DNA of 64,000 nucleotides, from positions 62,001 to 126,000 of the forward strand of contig JAKPAM010000171.1 in NCBI GenBank assembly GCA_029779435.1. The letters run 5' to 3'. Under the pieces are notes generated by a model that was not told where the DNA came from, did no database searches, and saw nothing but the letters and a program-made list of their open reading frames with translations. Each line of letters opens with the position of its first letter. Within the stretch, counting starts at the first letter, position 1. This document shows positions 33,154 to 43,015 of this stretch, one piece after another. The DNA comes from Pseudomonadota bacterium. Its GTDB lineage: Bacteria > Pseudomonadota > Gammaproteobacteria > Burkholderiales > Burkholderiaceae_E. Both the position numbers and the translations under genes were made by a program.

Positions 33154-34020
33154 ATGGAGATTCGAGTCGAGAAAACCGCTGCGTCGTGCGGCGCCCTGGT
33201 CCGGGGTGTGGACCTGAGCCAGCCGTTGTCGGAGGAGGTGATCGGACGCGTCCGGCAGATCTGGCTCGACAACAAGGTCGTTGCTTTTCCGGATCAGGAC
33301 CTGACGATCGAGGATATCGAGCGGTTCTCGCTGTATATGGGGCCGCGTGGCGAGGATCCGTTCATCGTGCCGATCCCCGGTCACAAGCATGTGATCGAGA
33401 TCCGGCGCGAAGCCGATGAAAAGGGACCGATTTTCGCCGAGGCCTGGCATTCGGACTGGAGCTTCCTGCCGATTCCGCCGGCGGGCACCGTGCTGTACGG
33501 CGTCGTCATTCCGCCGGTGGGCGGCGATACGCTGTACGCCGACCAGTGCGCCGCGTATGACGCGCTGTCGCCGTCGATGAAAGCCCGCCTCGAGGGCCTG
33601 AACGCGATCCACTCCGCGCGCAGGGGGTATTCGCGCCAGGGTCAGTACGGCGACAAGGACGATGGCCGTTCGATGCAGATCGTATCGTCGGACGATGCGA
33701 TGGCCACGTTCGAGCATCCGTTGGTCGGGACGCACAACGAGACCGGCCGCAAGATGCTGTTCGTCAACCAGTCGTACACGATCGGTATCGCCGGTCTGCC
33801 CAGGGACGAAAGCAAGGCGCTGCTGGAGGAACTGTTCGCGCATCAGACCTCCGAGCCCTTCGTCTATCGCCATCGCTGGCAGGAAGGCATGCTGACGATG
33901 TGGGACAACCGCAGCGTGCTGCATGCCGCCACCGGCGGTTTCGAAGGACATCGACGGCTGCTGCGCCGGATCACCGTCGCCGATCGCGACGCGATGCTGG
34001 CGGCTGGCCAGGCCGCCTGA
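33154..34020 (+). CDS. TauD/TfdA-family 2-oxoglutarate-dependent dioxygenase
   Basis: 288-aa non-haem Fe(II) oxygenase. The facial triad is H99-x-D101 (WHSDWSF) and H257 (VLHAAT), with an Arg at 267-268 for 2-oxoglutarate. ATG 33154 is chosen because AAGGAG (33138-33143) is ten bases upstream; ATG 33145 is only one base from it. Family members hydroxylate taurine, alkyl sulphates, phenoxyacetates and related compounds, coupling this to oxidation of 2-oxoglutarate to succinate. It is divergent from and probably controlled by the short IclR protein. The substrate is unknown. Confidence 0.92.
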   Translation: MEIRVEKTAASCGALVRGVDLSQPLSEEVIGRVRQIWLDNKVVAFPDQDLTIEDIERFSLYMGPRGEDPFIVPIPGHKHVIEIRREADEKGPIFAEAWHSDWSFLPIPPAGTVLYGVVIPPVGGDTLYADQCAAYDALSPSMKARLEGLNAIHSARRGYSRQGQYGDKDDGRSMQIVSSDDAMATFEHPLVGTHNETGRKMLFVNQSYTIGIAGLPRDESKALLEELFAHQTSEPFVYRHRWQEGMLTMWDNRSVLHAATGGFEGHRRLLRRITVADRDAMLAAGQAA

Positions 34021-34077
34021 GCGCGGCCGCGGCGGGATTCGCATACCATTACTGGTTTCGATCCCGACCGCTTATCG

Positions 34078-34872
34078 ATGACGCAGCCTATTTCATTCGC
34101 CCAATTGATCGCCGGGTTCGACCCGGCGCGTCCCTTCGACGTCCCGGCCGACTGGTTGCAGGGGCGCACCGTCTACGGTGGCTTGATGACCGCGCTCGCG
34201 TTGCAGGCGGCGCTGCGCGATGCGCCGGCCGATCTGCCGCCGCTCAAGTCGGCGCAGGTCTCGTTCATCGGCCCGGCCTCCAGCGCGCTGATGTTCGATC
34301 CGCGGGTGCTGCGGCAGGGTAAGTCGGTCGTGTCGATGTCGGTCGACGGCGTATCGGCCGGTGCGCTGGCCGTGCGCGCGGCGTTCGTGTTCGCGCGGAC
34401 GCGCGACAGCGCCGTCACGCACGATTTCTCGACGCGGCCCACGGTCCCTGAGCCCGATGCGTGTCCGCCGATGCCGGAGAACGCACGGCGCGTGGCGCCG
34501 GCTTTCGCCAGCCATTTCGAGCTTCGCAAGGCGGGCGGCGCGTTCCCCGTATCCGGCGCGCGCGAGCCGGAGTTCCTGTTCTGGACGCGCCATCAGGATG
34601 CGCAGGGCGTCAATCCGATGGTAGCGATGGTGGCGCTTGCGGACCTGCTGCCGCCGGCCGCGATGGCGTGCTTCGACAAGCCGGCGCCGGTCAGCTCGGT
34701 GACCTGGACCTTCGACCTGCTGCATGGCGTGCCGCCGAAAGGCGAGTGGTTCCTGCAACGTTCGTTCAGCCGCCAGTCGGCAGAAGGCTATTCGATGCAG
34801 GACATGGAGGTCTGGGACGAGGACCGGCGCCTCGTGCTGTGGGGGCGCCAGTCGGTCGCGCTGTTCGCGTGA
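34078..34872 (+). CDS. acyl-CoA thioesterase, double-hotdog (TesB-like)
   Basis: 264 aa built from two hotdog halves. The first opens GRTVYGGLMTALALQAAL, the helix motif of thioesterase II proteins, followed by SAQVSFIGPASSAL. The second includes SVTWTFDLLHGVPPKGEWFLQR and the closing YSMQDMEVWDEDRRLVLWGRQS, where D and Q are probable catalytic residues. It should hydrolyse acyl-CoA esters in the cytosol. It is convergent with an SDR gene across a strong terminator. Specificity cannot be read from the sequence. Confidence 0.9.
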   Translation: MTQPISFAQLIAGFDPARPFDVPADWLQGRTVYGGLMTALALQAALRDAPADLPPLKSAQVSFIGPASSALMFDPRVLRQGKSVVSMSVDGVSAGALAVRAAFVFARTRDSAVTHDFSTRPTVPEPDACPPMPENARRVAPAFASHFELRKAGGAFPVSGAREPEFLFWTRHQDAQGVNPMVAMVALADLLPPAAMACFDKPAPVSSVTWTFDLLHGVPPKGEWFLQRSFSRQSAEGYSMQDMEVWDEDRRLVLWGRQSVALFA

Positions 34873-34884
34873 TCCGGCCCCGAG

Positions 34885-34904
34885 GCCCCGTCGGGTGACG
34901 GGGC
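34885..34904. terminator. bidirectional terminator between convergent genes
   Basis: GCCCCGTC (34885-34892), loop GGGT, then GACGGGGC (34897-34904). A perfect eight-pair GC stem lies 12 bases after the thioesterase stop and 13 bases after the SDR stop on the other strand. Confidence 0.65.
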
Positions 34905-34917
34905 GGCAGGGGACAGC

Positions 34918-35691
34918 TCAGCCCTGCTGGCTTTCGATGTGCTTCATATATATCTTGCGCATGCCGCCGAGCCAGCGATCGTAGTTGGCGGTCTTGCCCT
35001 GCATGTAGCCGAGCACGCTCTTGTGCGGCAACACCAGGAAGGTTTCTTCGCGCATCACGTCGACGATCTCCCCGGCAACCTGTTCGGCCGACAGCGCGCC
35101 GTCGACGCCCGCCGATCCTCCGACGCCCTTGTACATGCCGGTCATCACCGCCTGCGGGCACAGGCACGAGACGTGCAGGCCGCGCTTGCCATAAGCGATC
35201 GACAGCCACTCGGAGAACGCGACGGTCGCGTGCTTGGTGACGCCGTACGTGGCCGACTCGACGATGTTGAGCAGGCCGGCCGCCGACGCGGTGGTCAGGA
35301 AGTAGCCGCCGCCCTGCGCGATCATCGGCTCGACGACTTCGCGCGCGGCCCAGACGTGCGCCATCACGTGGATGTCGAAGTTCTTGCGCCAGACGTCGTC
35401 GGGGGCTTCGAGACCGCCGCGCATGACGACGCCGGCGTTCGAGAAGTAGACGTCGATGCGGCCATAGCGTTCGCGCGCTTTCGCGATCAGGTTCTGGATG
35501 TCGCCGGGCTTGCTGACATCGCAGGGCACGGCCAGGCCGTTGACGGCTTCGGCGACCGGTTTCAGGCCCTCGGCGTTCAGGTCGGCGACGACGACGCCGG
35601 CGGCGCCTTCCTGCGCGAAGCGCAGCGCGGTGGCGCGGCCGATGCCGCTGGCCGCGCCGGTGATGACGGCGATCTTGCCTTTGAGTTCCAT
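34918..35691 (-). CDS. SDR family NAD(P)-dependent oxidoreductase
   Basis: 257 aa with TGAASGIG near the N-terminus, NAG (FSNAGVV) and an intact Ser-Tyr-Lys set (TASAAGL...TYGVTK). AGGAG-type sequence precedes the start. It is about 150 bases downstream of the thiolase gene on the same strand. It may act as a 3-hydroxyacyl-CoA or secondary alcohol dehydrogenase in the acyl-CoA degradation locus, because the thiolase would need such a step. The C-terminal segment (YMQGKTANYDRWLGGMRKI) is longer than in reductases of fatty-acid synthesis. Confidence 0.9.
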   Translation of the reverse strand: MELKGKIAVITGAASGIGRATALRFAQEGAAGVVVADLNAEGLKPVAEAVNGLAVPCDVSKPGDIQNLIAKARERYGRIDVYFSNAGVVMRGGLEAPDDVWRKNFDIHVMAHVWAAREVVEPMIAQGGGYFLTTASAAGLLNIVESATYGVTKHATVAFSEWLSIAYGKRGLHVSCLCPQAVMTGMYKGVGGSAGVDGALSAEQVAGEIVDVMREETFLVLPHKSVLGYMQGKTANYDRWLGGMRKIYMKHIESQQG

Positions 35692-35844
35692 GGGGGCTCC
35701 TGTCGTTCGATGGGCGAAGGCCCTCGACTTTACCCGATGCGCCGCGCGCGCCGATCCGGTCGGTCCGGCGTACCCGGCACGGGAGGAACCGCCGACGCGA
35801 ACATCCGGGCAAGGCCGCTCGCCGCGCGGGCGGCCCGCCCGGGC

Positions 35845-37041
35845 TCAGGCCCGCTCGAAGACGGCCGCCACGCCCTGACCGCCGCCGACGCACATCGTTT
35901 CGAGCGCGTAGCGGCCCTTGCGGCGTTCCAGTTCGTGCAGCATCGTCGTCAGGATGCGCACGCCGGTGGCGCCGATCGGGTGCCCGATCGAGATGCCCGA
36001 GCCGTTGACGTTCAGCCGGGCCGGGTCGTTCCAGCCCCAGCCTTGCAGCACGGCCAGCACCTGGCAGGCGAACGCCTCGTTCAGCTCGACCAGATCCATC
36101 TGGTCCAGCTTCAGGCCGATGCGGCCCATCAGGCGCTGCACGGCCGGCACCGGACCGATGCCCATCGTGCCGGGCTCGCAGCCGGCGGCGGCCCAGCCGA
36201 CCATGTACGCCATCGGCTCGAGGTTCAGCTCGGCGAGCTTGTCCTCGGCGACGATCAGGCACGCGGCGGCCGCGTCGTTCTGCTGGCTGGAATTGCCGGC
36301 CGTCACGATGCCGTTGGGCATCAGCGGCTTGAGCTTGCCCAGCGTTGCCATCGACGTGCCGGGCCGGATGCCCTCGTCGCGCGTGACGGTGACCGGGTCG
36401 CCCTTGCGCTGCGGGACGACGACGGGCACGATTTCAGCGTCGAAGCGGCCCGCGTCCCAGGCCGCGGCGGCGCGCTGGTGGCTGGTGACCGCGTATTCGT
36501 CGGCCTGCTCGCGCGTGATCTTGTATTCGCGCGCCAGATTCTCGGCGGTCTCGATCATGCCGGAGATCTTGCCGAAGCGTTTTTCGGGCTGCGAGCGTTC
36601 GCGGCCGCGATCCAGCCGGTCGTGCAGCTTGACCGTGCCGGAGCGGCTGCCCCAGCGCATGTCGGTGCTGTAGTACTCGATGTTGCTCATGCTCTCGACG
36701 CCGCCGGCCAGCACGACGTCGGCCGCGCCCGATTGCACCATCATCGCGGCGGTGGCGATCGCCTGCAGTCCACCGCCGCAGCGGCGGTCCAGTTGCATGC
36801 CGGGCACCGACACCGGCAGGCCCGCCTCGAGCGCCAGCCAGCGGCCCACGCACGGGACCTCGCTGTTCGCGTAGGACTGGGCGAACACGACGTCGTCGAT
36901 GCGCGCCGGATCGATGCCGCTGGCCTTGACGACCGCTTCGACGACCGCGCCGCCCAGGCGCTCGACGGAAACGGGCTTCAGGCTGCCGCCGAACGTACCG
37001 ACCGGCGTGCGCAGCGGCTTGACGATTGCTGCTCTTCTCAT
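35845..37041 (-). CDS. acetyl-CoA C-acyltransferase (thiolase)
   Basis: 398-aa degradative thiolase. The acylated Cys is C88 (DRRCGGGLQ). GHPIGATG provides the general-base His near residue 350, and CVGGGQG supplies the second Cys near residue 384. [10 protein letters not shown] and [12 protein letters not shown] are family signatures. GGAGGAG is close upstream of ATG 37041. It splits 3-ketoacyl-CoA to acetyl-CoA, and here could act on acetoacetyl-CoA released by HMG-CoA lyase or on other ketoacyl-CoAs. It is divergent from the carboxylase operon starting at 37290. Confidence 0.93.
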   Translation of the reverse strand: MRRAAIVKPLRTPVGTFGGSLKPVSVERLGGAVVEAVVKASGIDPARIDDVVFAQSYANSEVPCVGRWLALEAGLPVSVPGMQLDRRCGGGLQAIATAAMMVQSGAADVVLAGGVESMSNIEYYSTDMRWGSRSGTVKLHDRLDRGRERSQPEKRFGKISGMIETAENLAREYKITREQADEYAVTSHQRAAAAWDAGRFDAEIVPVVVPQRKGDPVTVTRDEGIRPGTSMATLGKLKPLMPNGIVTAGNSSQQNDAAAACLIVAEDKLAELNLEPMAYMVGWAAAGCEPGTMGIGPVPAVQRLMGRIGLKLDQMDLVELNEAFACQVLAVLQGWGWNDPARLNVNGSGISIGHPIGATGVRILTTMLHELERRKGRYALETMCVGGGQGVAAVFERA

Positions 37042-37289
37042 TGGGGGCTCCTCCTCGTTTTCATCAGGGTCGACATTATCGCCCGGGCGTGCGGAGGGGA
37101 TGGGTGCCGGCAGGCCGCGACGCGTTTCTGCAAGAATGCATCGGGATCGCCCCGGCTGGTGCCGATCCGGCGCCTCGCGGACAATCGCGGTCATCCCGAC
37201 GCCCGCCGGCGTCCCGACACAGCAGGGCCGGTGCCCGCCCGCATTCCGATGCCAGGGCCGGCGCCCGATGCCCGACCGGAGAGTCATCG

Positions 37290-38894
37290 ATGTCTTTCGA
37301 AAGCCGCCTGAACCCGCGCGACCCCCAGTTCACCGCCAACGCGGCCGCGATGCGCGAACTGGTCGCGCAATTGAAGTCGCGGATCGAAGCGGCGGCGCAG
37401 GGCGGAGGCCAGGCATCGCGTGACCGGCACGTCTCGCGTGGCAAGCTGCTGCCGCGCGACCGCGTGCTGCAACTGCTCGATCCGGGCACGCCGTTCCTCG
37501 AACTGTCGCCGCTGGCGGCCTACGGGATGTACGGCGACGATGCGCCGTGCGCCGGGATCATCACCGGCATCGGCCGCGTGTCGAGCGTCGAATGCGTGAT
37601 CGTCTGCAACGATGCGACGGTCAAGGGCGGCACCTACTATCCGATCACGGTCAAGAAGCACCTGCGCGCGCAGGAAGTCGCGCGCGAGAACCGGCTGCCG
37701 TGCGTGTACCTGGTCGATTCGGGCGGGGCCAACCTGCCGAACCAGGACGAGGTGTTTCCGGACCGCGAGCACTTCGGCCGCATCTTCTACAACCAGGCGA
37801 CGTTGTCGGCCGACGGCATCCCGCAGATCGCGGTCGTGATGGGCTCGTGCACGGCGGGCGGCGCCTATGTGCCGGCGATGAGCGACGAAGCGGTGATCGT
37901 CAAGGAGCAGGGGACGATCTTCCTGGGCGGTCCGCCATTGGTCAAGGCGGCCACCGGCGAGGTCGTCAGCGCCGAGGACCTGGGCGGCGGCGACGTGCAT
38001 ACGCGGCTGTCGGGCGTCGCCGACCATCTCGCACAGAACGACGCGCACGCGCTGGCGATCGCGCGGCGCATCGTCGCGAACCTGAACCGCGTCAAGGCCC
38101 CGCAGCTCGACGTCGTCGATCCGGTCGAACCGCGCTACGCGGCCGACGAGCTTTACGGCATCATCCCGACCGACACGCGCAAGCCCTATGACGTGCGCGA
38201 AGTGATCGCGCGGATCGTCGACGGCTCGGCGTTCGACGAGTTCAAGGCGCGCTATGGCACGACGCTGGTCTGCGCGTTCGCGCGTCTGTGGGGGATGCCG
38301 GTCGGCATCATCGCCAACAATGGCATCCTGTTCTCCGAATCGGCCAACAAGGGCGCGCACTTCATCGAGCTGTGCTGCCAGCGCAGGATCCCGCTGGTGT
38401 TCCTGCAGAACATCAGCGGCATCATGGTCGGGCGCAAGTACGAGAACGAGGGCATCGCGCGGCACGGCGCCAAGCTGGTCACGGCGGTGGCCTGCGCGCA
38501 GGTGCCGAAGTTCACGGTGATCATCGGCGGCTCGTTCGGCGCAGGCAACTACGGCATGTGCGGCCGCGCGTACTCGCCGCGCTTCCTGTGGATGTGGCCG
38601 AACGCGCGGATCAGCGTGATGGGCGGCGAGCAGGCGGCCTCGGTGCTGGCCACCGTGCGGCGGGACGGCATGGAAGCGCGCGGGCAGGCGTGGAGCGCCG
38701 ACGAGGAGGCGGCGTTCAAGGCGCCGATCCTCGCGCAGTACGACGAGCAGGGCAGTCCTTATTACGCGACGGCGCGGCTCTGGGACGATGGCGTCATCGA
38801 TCCGGCCGACACGCGGATGGTGCTGGCGTTGAGCCTGTCGGCCGCGCTGAACCAGCCGATTCCCGATACGCGGTTCGGCGTGTTCCGCATCTGA
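37290..38894 (+). CDS. liuB: methylcrotonoyl-CoA carboxylase, beta (carboxyltransferase) subunit
   Basis: 534 aa, the normal length for MCC beta. The N- and C-halves are crotonase-fold carboxyltransferase domains. The oxyanion-hole Gly patterns include [13 protein letters not shown] and [36 protein letters not shown] and [16 protein letters not shown] are specific to MCC rather than propionyl-CoA carboxylases. The start at 37290 precedes the canonical opening. It carboxylates 3-methylcrotonyl-CoA (leucine route). Geranyl-CoA carboxylase (atuC) is a close relative and cannot be fully excluded. First gene of the beta-hydratase-alpha operon. Confidence 0.92.
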   Translation: MSFESRLNPRDPQFTANAAAMRELVAQLKSRIEAAAQGGGQASRDRHVSRGKLLPRDRVLQLLDPGTPFLELSPLAAYGMYGDDAPCAGIITGIGRVSSVECVIVCNDATVKGGTYYPITVKKHLRAQEVARENRLPCVYLVDSGGANLPNQDEVFPDREHFGRIFYNQATLSADGIPQIAVVMGSCTAGGAYVPAMSDEAVIVKEQGTIFLGGPPLVKAATGEVVSAEDLGGGDVHTRLSGVADHLAQNDAHALAIARRIVANLNRVKAPQLDVVDPVEPRYAADELYGIIPTDTRKPYDVREVIARIVDGSAFDEFKARYGTTLVCAFARLWGMPVGIIANNGILFSESANKGAHFIELCCQRRIPLVFLQNISGIMVGRKYENEGIARHGAKLVTAVACAQVPKFTVIIGGSFGAGNYGMCGRAYSPRFLWMWPNARISVMGGEQAASVLATVRRDGMEARGQAWSADEEAAFKAPILAQYDEQGSPYYATARLWDDGVIDPADTRMVLALSLSAALNQPIPDTRFGVFRI

Positions 38895-38966
38895 CGCGCG
38901 CATGCCGCGTTTCGGCTCTCGCGCCTTGCATTGCGCATCCGACGCATCCCTTCCCGTGAGGAGACC

Positions 38967-39752
38967 ATGACTTATCGAACGATCGAGGCCGAACTGGCTG
39001 GTGGCGTGGCGACGATCTGGCTGAACCGGCCCGATCTGCGCAACGCGATGAATGACGAACTGCTGGCCGAGCTGACGCAGGCGATTCGTGGAGCGATCGC
39101 CGATCCGGCGGCGCGCGTGATCCGCCTGGCCGGGCGCGGCAAGGCCTTTTGCGCCGGTGCGGACCTGAACTGGATGAAAAAGGGGCGCGAGATGTCACCC
39201 GAGGAATCGCGCAAGGATTCGGGCGTGCTCGCCGGCGTGCTGCGTCTGCTGTACGAAAGTCCCAAGCCGACGGTCGCGCGCGTGCACGGCCCGGCCTTCG
39301 CCGGCGGCATGGGGCTGGTGACGGCTTGCGACATCGCGGTGGCCAGCACCGAGGCCAAGTTCTGCCTGTCCGAGGCCAAGCTCGGCCTGATCCCGGCGAT
39401 GATCAGCCCTTATGTGATCCGCAAGATGGGCGAATCGCATGCGCGCCGCTATTTCCTGACCGCCGAGGTCTTCAACGCCGCAGAGGCGTGGCGCATCGGG
39501 ATGGTGACCGAACTGGCGCAGCCGGACGAACTCGACGACAAGCTCGACGCGATCATCGGCCATCTGCTGCAGGGCGGACCGACCGCGCTGGGCGAATGCA
39601 AGCGCCTGGTGCGCGACATGACGGGCCGGGCGATCGACGATGCGCTGACCGACGAGACGGCGGCGCGGATCGCGGCCTCGCGCGCGACCGACGAGGCGCA
39701 GGAAGGCATCGCGGCGTTCTTCGGCAAGCGCAAGCCGGCATGGGTGCAATAG
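38967..39752 (+). CDS. liuC: methylglutaconyl-CoA hydratase (enoyl-CoA hydratase family)
   Basis: 261-aa crotonase. CAGADLNWMKK is the first oxyanion-hole segment and resembles human AUH and bacterial LiuC; AFAGGMGLVTACDIAVA is the second. SEAKLGLIPAMISPYV carries the catalytic Glu region. GAGGAG precedes ATG 38967. Placement between the two MCC subunits strongly supports hydration of 3-methylglutaconyl-CoA to HMG-CoA. Only one base separates it from the next gene, so translation is probably coupled. Confidence 0.92.
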   Translation: MTYRTIEAELAGGVATIWLNRPDLRNAMNDELLAELTQAIRGAIADPAARVIRLAGRGKAFCAGADLNWMKKGREMSPEESRKDSGVLAGVLRLLYESPKPTVARVHGPAFAGGMGLVTACDIAVASTEAKFCLSEAKLGLIPAMISPYVIRKMGESHARRYFLTAEVFNAAEAWRIGMVTELAQPDELDDKLDAIIGHLLQGGPTALGECKRLVRDMTGRAIDDALTDETAARIAASRATDEAQEGIAAFFGKRKPAWVQ

Positions 39753-39753
39753 C

Positions 39754-41838
39754 ATGTTCAGCAAGATCCTGATCGCCAACCGCGGCGAGATCGCCTGCCG
39801 CGTCGCGGCCACCGCGCGACGGCTGGGCATCCGCACCGTGGCCGTCTATTCGGATGCCGATGCGCGGTCGCGGCACGTGGCCGCCTGCGACGAGGCCTGG
39901 CGGCTGGGGCCGGCGCCGGTGCGCGAGTCGTACCTGCGGGCCGACCTGATCCTGGAGATCGCGCGCCGCACCGGCGCGCAGGCGATCCATCCGGGTTATG
40001 GCTTCCTGTCCGAGAACGAGGCGTTCGCGCAGGCGGTCGCCGACGCGGGGCTCGTGTTCATCGGCCCGCCGCCGTCGGCGATCCGCGCGATGGGACTGAA
40101 GGCCGAATCCAAGCGCCTGATGCAGCTGGCCGGCGTGCCGCTGGTGCCCGGTTATCACGACGAGGACCAGGACCCGGCGCTGCTGCGCCGCGAGGCCGAC
40201 CGGATCGGGTATCCGGTGCTGATCAAGGCCAGCGCGGGCGGCGGCGGCAAGGGGATGCGCGTCGTCGAACGGGCCGACCAGTTCGACGCGGCGCTGGCGT
40301 CGTGCCAGCGCGAGGCGCGCAACAGCTTCGGCGACGACGCAGTGCTGATCGAGCGCTACGTGACGCGGCCGCGGCACATCGAGATCCAGGTGTTCGGCGA
40401 TTCGCACGGCAACCTGGTCCACCTGTTCGAGCGCGATTGCTCGGTGCAGCGCCGGCACCAGAAGGTCGTCGAGGAAGCGCCCGCGCCGGGCATGACCGCC
40501 GAGCGCCGCCAGGCGATGGGCGAGGCCGCGGTCGCGGCGGCGCGCGCGGTCGGCTACGTCGGCGCCGGCACGATCGAGTTCATCGCCGATCCGTCGGGCG
40601 AGTTCTTCTTCATGGAGATGAACACGCGGCTGCAGGTCGAGCATCCGGTGACCGAGATGATCACCGGCCAGGACCTGGTCGAGTGGCAGCTTCGCGTGGC
40701 CGATGGCCAGCCGCTGCCGTTGCGGCAGCCGGACCTGCGCATCGACGGGCATGCGATCGAAGCGCGCATCTATGCCGAGAACCCGGACAAGGGCTTCCTG
40801 CCGTCCACCGGGCGACTGCTGCACCTGGCGATGCCCGGTGCGGTCGCGTTCACGCACGAGGGGGGCGAGGTCGCGGGACAGCCGGCGGCGGTGCGCATCG
40901 ACAGCGGCGTGCGCGAAGGCGACACGATCTCGCCGTTCTACGATCCGATGATCGCCAAGCTGATCGTCTGGGGTGCCGATCGCGCGCAGGCGCTGAACCG
41001 GATGTCGCTGGCGCTGGCGCAATGCGAGGCGGTGGGACCCGCGACCAACGTGGCGTTCCTGGGCCGGCTGATGCGCAGCCCGGCCTTCGCGACGGCCGAC
41101 CTGGACACCGCGCTGATCGAGCGCGAGAAAGCGGTGCTGCTGCCGCCGACGGGTGGCGCGCCCACGCTGGCCGTGATGGCGCTGGCCGCGGCGGCCGTGC
41201 TGACCGCGGAGTCCGCGGCCGTCGACTTGCGCGATCGCGATCCCTGGTCGACGACCGGCGGTTTCCGCATCGGCGGCCCACTGGTGCGGCGCCTGGCGTT
41301 CGGCGCCGGTAAGGGGGGACAGGCGAAGGGCGAGGTCGACGTCGCTTATCTGCCCGACGGCGCTTATCGCGTGACGCCGGTCGCCGTCGAAGCGGGCCGC
41401 GGCGAAGGGGACCGTATCGAGGAGAGCCGCGGCGGCGATGCGCTCGACGTCACGGCGCTGATGCGTGACGGCACGCGGCTGACGGGCCTGGCCGGCGGCC
41501 GCGCGTTCGCGGCGACGGTGATCGCGGCGGGCGAGACGCTGCATCTGTTCTCGGGCGGCGAGCATCACGCGCTGCACTATGAGAGCGTGCTCGCGCACGC
41601 CGGCGATGCGGCCAGCGAAGGCGGGCGCCTGACGGCGCCGATGCCGGGCAAGGTCATCGCGCTGCTGGTCGAGCCGGGGGCGCGCGTCGTGACCGGGCAG
41701 CCATTGGTCGTGATGGAGGCGATGAAGATGGAGCACTCGATCTGCGCGCCCGGCGCCGGCAAGGTCGTCGCGCTGCGCTATGCGGTCGGCGAGCAGGTGG
41801 GCGAGGGTGATCTGCTGTTGGAATTCGAGGCGGGTTGA
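39754..41838 (+). CDS. liuD: methylcrotonoyl-CoA carboxylase, alpha (biotin carboxylase/carrier) subunit
   Basis: 694 aa. The biotin carboxylase part opens KILIANRGEIACRV, has the ATP-grasp glycine loop KASAGGGGKGMR, and EMNTRLQVEHPVTE. A linker or BT domain follows, then a C-terminal biotinyl carrier whose MEAMKMEHS motif contains the biotin Lys (K658). With the beta subunit it forms the dodecameric carboxylase. It starts one base after the hydratase stop. Length and order match LiuD/MccA; a geranyl-CoA carboxylase alpha subunit is the alternative. Confidence 0.92.
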   Translation: MFSKILIANRGEIACRVAATARRLGIRTVAVYSDADARSRHVAACDEAWRLGPAPVRESYLRADLILEIARRTGAQAIHPGYGFLSENEAFAQAVADAGLVFIGPPPSAIRAMGLKAESKRLMQLAGVPLVPGYHDEDQDPALLRREADRIGYPVLIKASAGGGGKGMRVVERADQFDAALASCQREARNSFGDDAVLIERYVTRPRHIEIQVFGDSHGNLVHLFERDCSVQRRHQKVVEEAPAPGMTAERRQAMGEAAVAAARAVGYVGAGTIEFIADPSGEFFFMEMNTRLQVEHPVTEMITGQDLVEWQLRVADGQPLPLRQPDLRIDGHAIEARIYAENPDKGFLPSTGRLLHLAMPGAVAFTHEGGEVAGQPAAVRIDSGVREGDTISPFYDPMIAKLIVWGADRAQALNRMSLALAQCEAVGPATNVAFLGRLMRSPAFATADLDTALIEREKAVLLPPTGGAPTLAVMALAAAAVLTAESAAVDLRDRDPWSTTGGFRIGGPLVRRLAFGAGKGGQAKGEVDVAYLPDGAYRVTPVAVEAGRGEGDRIEESRGGDALDVTALMRDGTRLTGLAGGRAFAATVIAAGETLHLFSGGEHHALHYESVLAHAGDAASEGGRLTAPMPGKVIALLVEPGARVVTGQPLVVMEAMKMEHSICAPGAGKVVALRYAVGEQVGEGDLLLEFEAG

Positions 41839-41956
41839 TGAAGATTTAGAGTGGTTGCTCTAGGTTTCCGACGATTCTGGCTTTTCCGGTCTAGGGGGTA
41901 GCGGCGATGATTCACCCATCAACTCGTTCACCCCTTATACGAAAAGGACCTCCCGA

Positions 41957-42430
41957 ATGTCGACGCAAGAACTCTCCTCCATCGCCCTGCGTGTCGTGGA
42001 CCAGTACCAAGAAGCCGGCCGCTCGCTGGTCAATGCCTATCGCAATGGCGCCCAGCGCATGATCGACCGCGCCGCGCCGCTCGAAGGCCAGTCGCGCAAG
42101 GTCAGCGAATTCCTGTCGTCGCGCCTGAAGACCGACACCGACCGCGTCGTGTCGCTGATCGACACGCTGGCCAACGCGCAGTCGCGCGGCATCGAGAGCC
42201 TGACCTCGCGCGTCACGAAAGTCGAGCAGACCGGCACGGTCGCGATGCTGGACATGTTCGCCTCGCTGCAACTGCCGCAAGCCAAGCTGTCCGAGCAGAT
42301 CGCGATCAAGGTTGCCGAAGGCGCCAAGTCGCTCGAAGCGCGTTCGGAGCAGAAAGACGCTTCGGCCGCCAAGGCTGATGCGGAAGTCGAAGCCAAGCCG
42401 GCTCGCCGCGTCGCTCGCGCCGCCGAGTAA
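41957..42430 (+). CDS. phasin-like granule-associated protein
   Basis: 157 aa, largely helical, without Cys or Trp. LRVVDQYQEAGRSLVNAYRNG, SRLKTDTDRVVSLIDTLANAQ and TLANAQSRGIESLTSRV give amphipathic helices of the phasin kind; the tail (KADAEVEAKPARRVARAAE) is Ala/Lys/Arg-rich like PhaF-type tails. GGACCT and similar purine-poor sequence precede the ATG. It probably coats polyhydroxyalkanoate or lipid inclusions. It is first of a block with another granule protein and a PhaD-like regulator. Function is inferred from composition and neighbours. Confidence 0.7.
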   Translation: MSTQELSSIALRVVDQYQEAGRSLVNAYRNGAQRMIDRAAPLEGQSRKVSEFLSSRLKTDTDRVVSLIDTLANAQSRGIESLTSRVTKVEQTGTVAMLDMFASLQLPQAKLSEQIAIKVAEGAKSLEARSEQKDASAAKADAEVEAKPARRVARAAE

Positions 42431-42457
42431 CCGACCAGGCATCCGGGAACGTCGGCC

Positions 42458-43000
42458 ATGCCATCCCGCAAGCGCTCGTCGACGTCCCGGCCGGTTCCGG
42501 CTGCTTCGCGGACGCCCGGGGACGACAAGACCGGCGAGGATGCCTCGCCGGCCGACGAATCCGACGTCCCGCAAGGCGGCGAGTGCGGGCGGGCCGAGCG
42601 CCCCGATGCGCTGCTGCGCGCCGGCCTGACGGCGCTGGACAACGTCCGCCACGACGTCGTCCGCCACCATACCGACATGATCGAGCGCTTGCTCGGCATC
42701 CAGCGCCCCTCCTCCTCCCCCAGCGCGCGCCTGATGCCGACGCTGGGCCTGGGCGGGCTGGAGAGCTTCGGTCTGCGCAAGTTCGAGGACGTGCTGGACC
42801 AACGGGTCGCCGCCGCGCTGCAGCGGCTTGGCTATCCGGACGCCGATGAGCTGCAGGGAATGCGCGACGAGATCGCGCAACTGCGCGCCGAGGTGTTGCG
42901 CCTGCGCAGGCAGGCGCCCGGCAGGACGGCCAGCGAGAAATCCTCGTCGTCCGCTCGTACGAGGATTCCCGCGCGCAAGCGGCCGTCGTCATCCGAGTGA
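42458..43000 (+). CDS. PhaI/PhaF-like granule-associated protein
   Basis: 180 aa. The first 45 residues are disordered (Ser/Pro/Asp-rich). A central part (LGLGGLESFGLRKFEDVLDQRVAAALQRLGYPDADEL) matches the pattern 'KFEDxxxxRVAxALxRLGxPxxxE' seen near the middle of PhaI/PhaF phasins. A heptad coiled coil follows (LQGMRDEIAQLRAEVLRLRRQ), and the tail is basic (ARTRIPARKRPSSSE). It could bridge granules to nucleic acid through the basic tail. It follows the first phasin-like gene by 27 bases. Confidence 0.68.
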   Translation: MPSRKRSSTSRPVPAASRTPGDDKTGEDASPADESDVPQGGECGRAERPDALLRAGLTALDNVRHDVVRHHTDMIERLLGIQRPSSSPSARLMPTLGLGGLESFGLRKFEDVLDQRVAAALQRLGYPDADELQGMRDEIAQLRAEVLRLRRQAPGRTASEKSSSSARTRIPARKRPSSSE

Positions 43001-43015
43001 GCCGGTCGCTTAGCC

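Noticed and set aside
34939-37311. 790-codon plus-strand open frame across the SDR and thiolase genes
   Set aside because: It covers two clear minus-strand genes and their intergenic gap, and its translation shows no domain; a shadow of codon bias.
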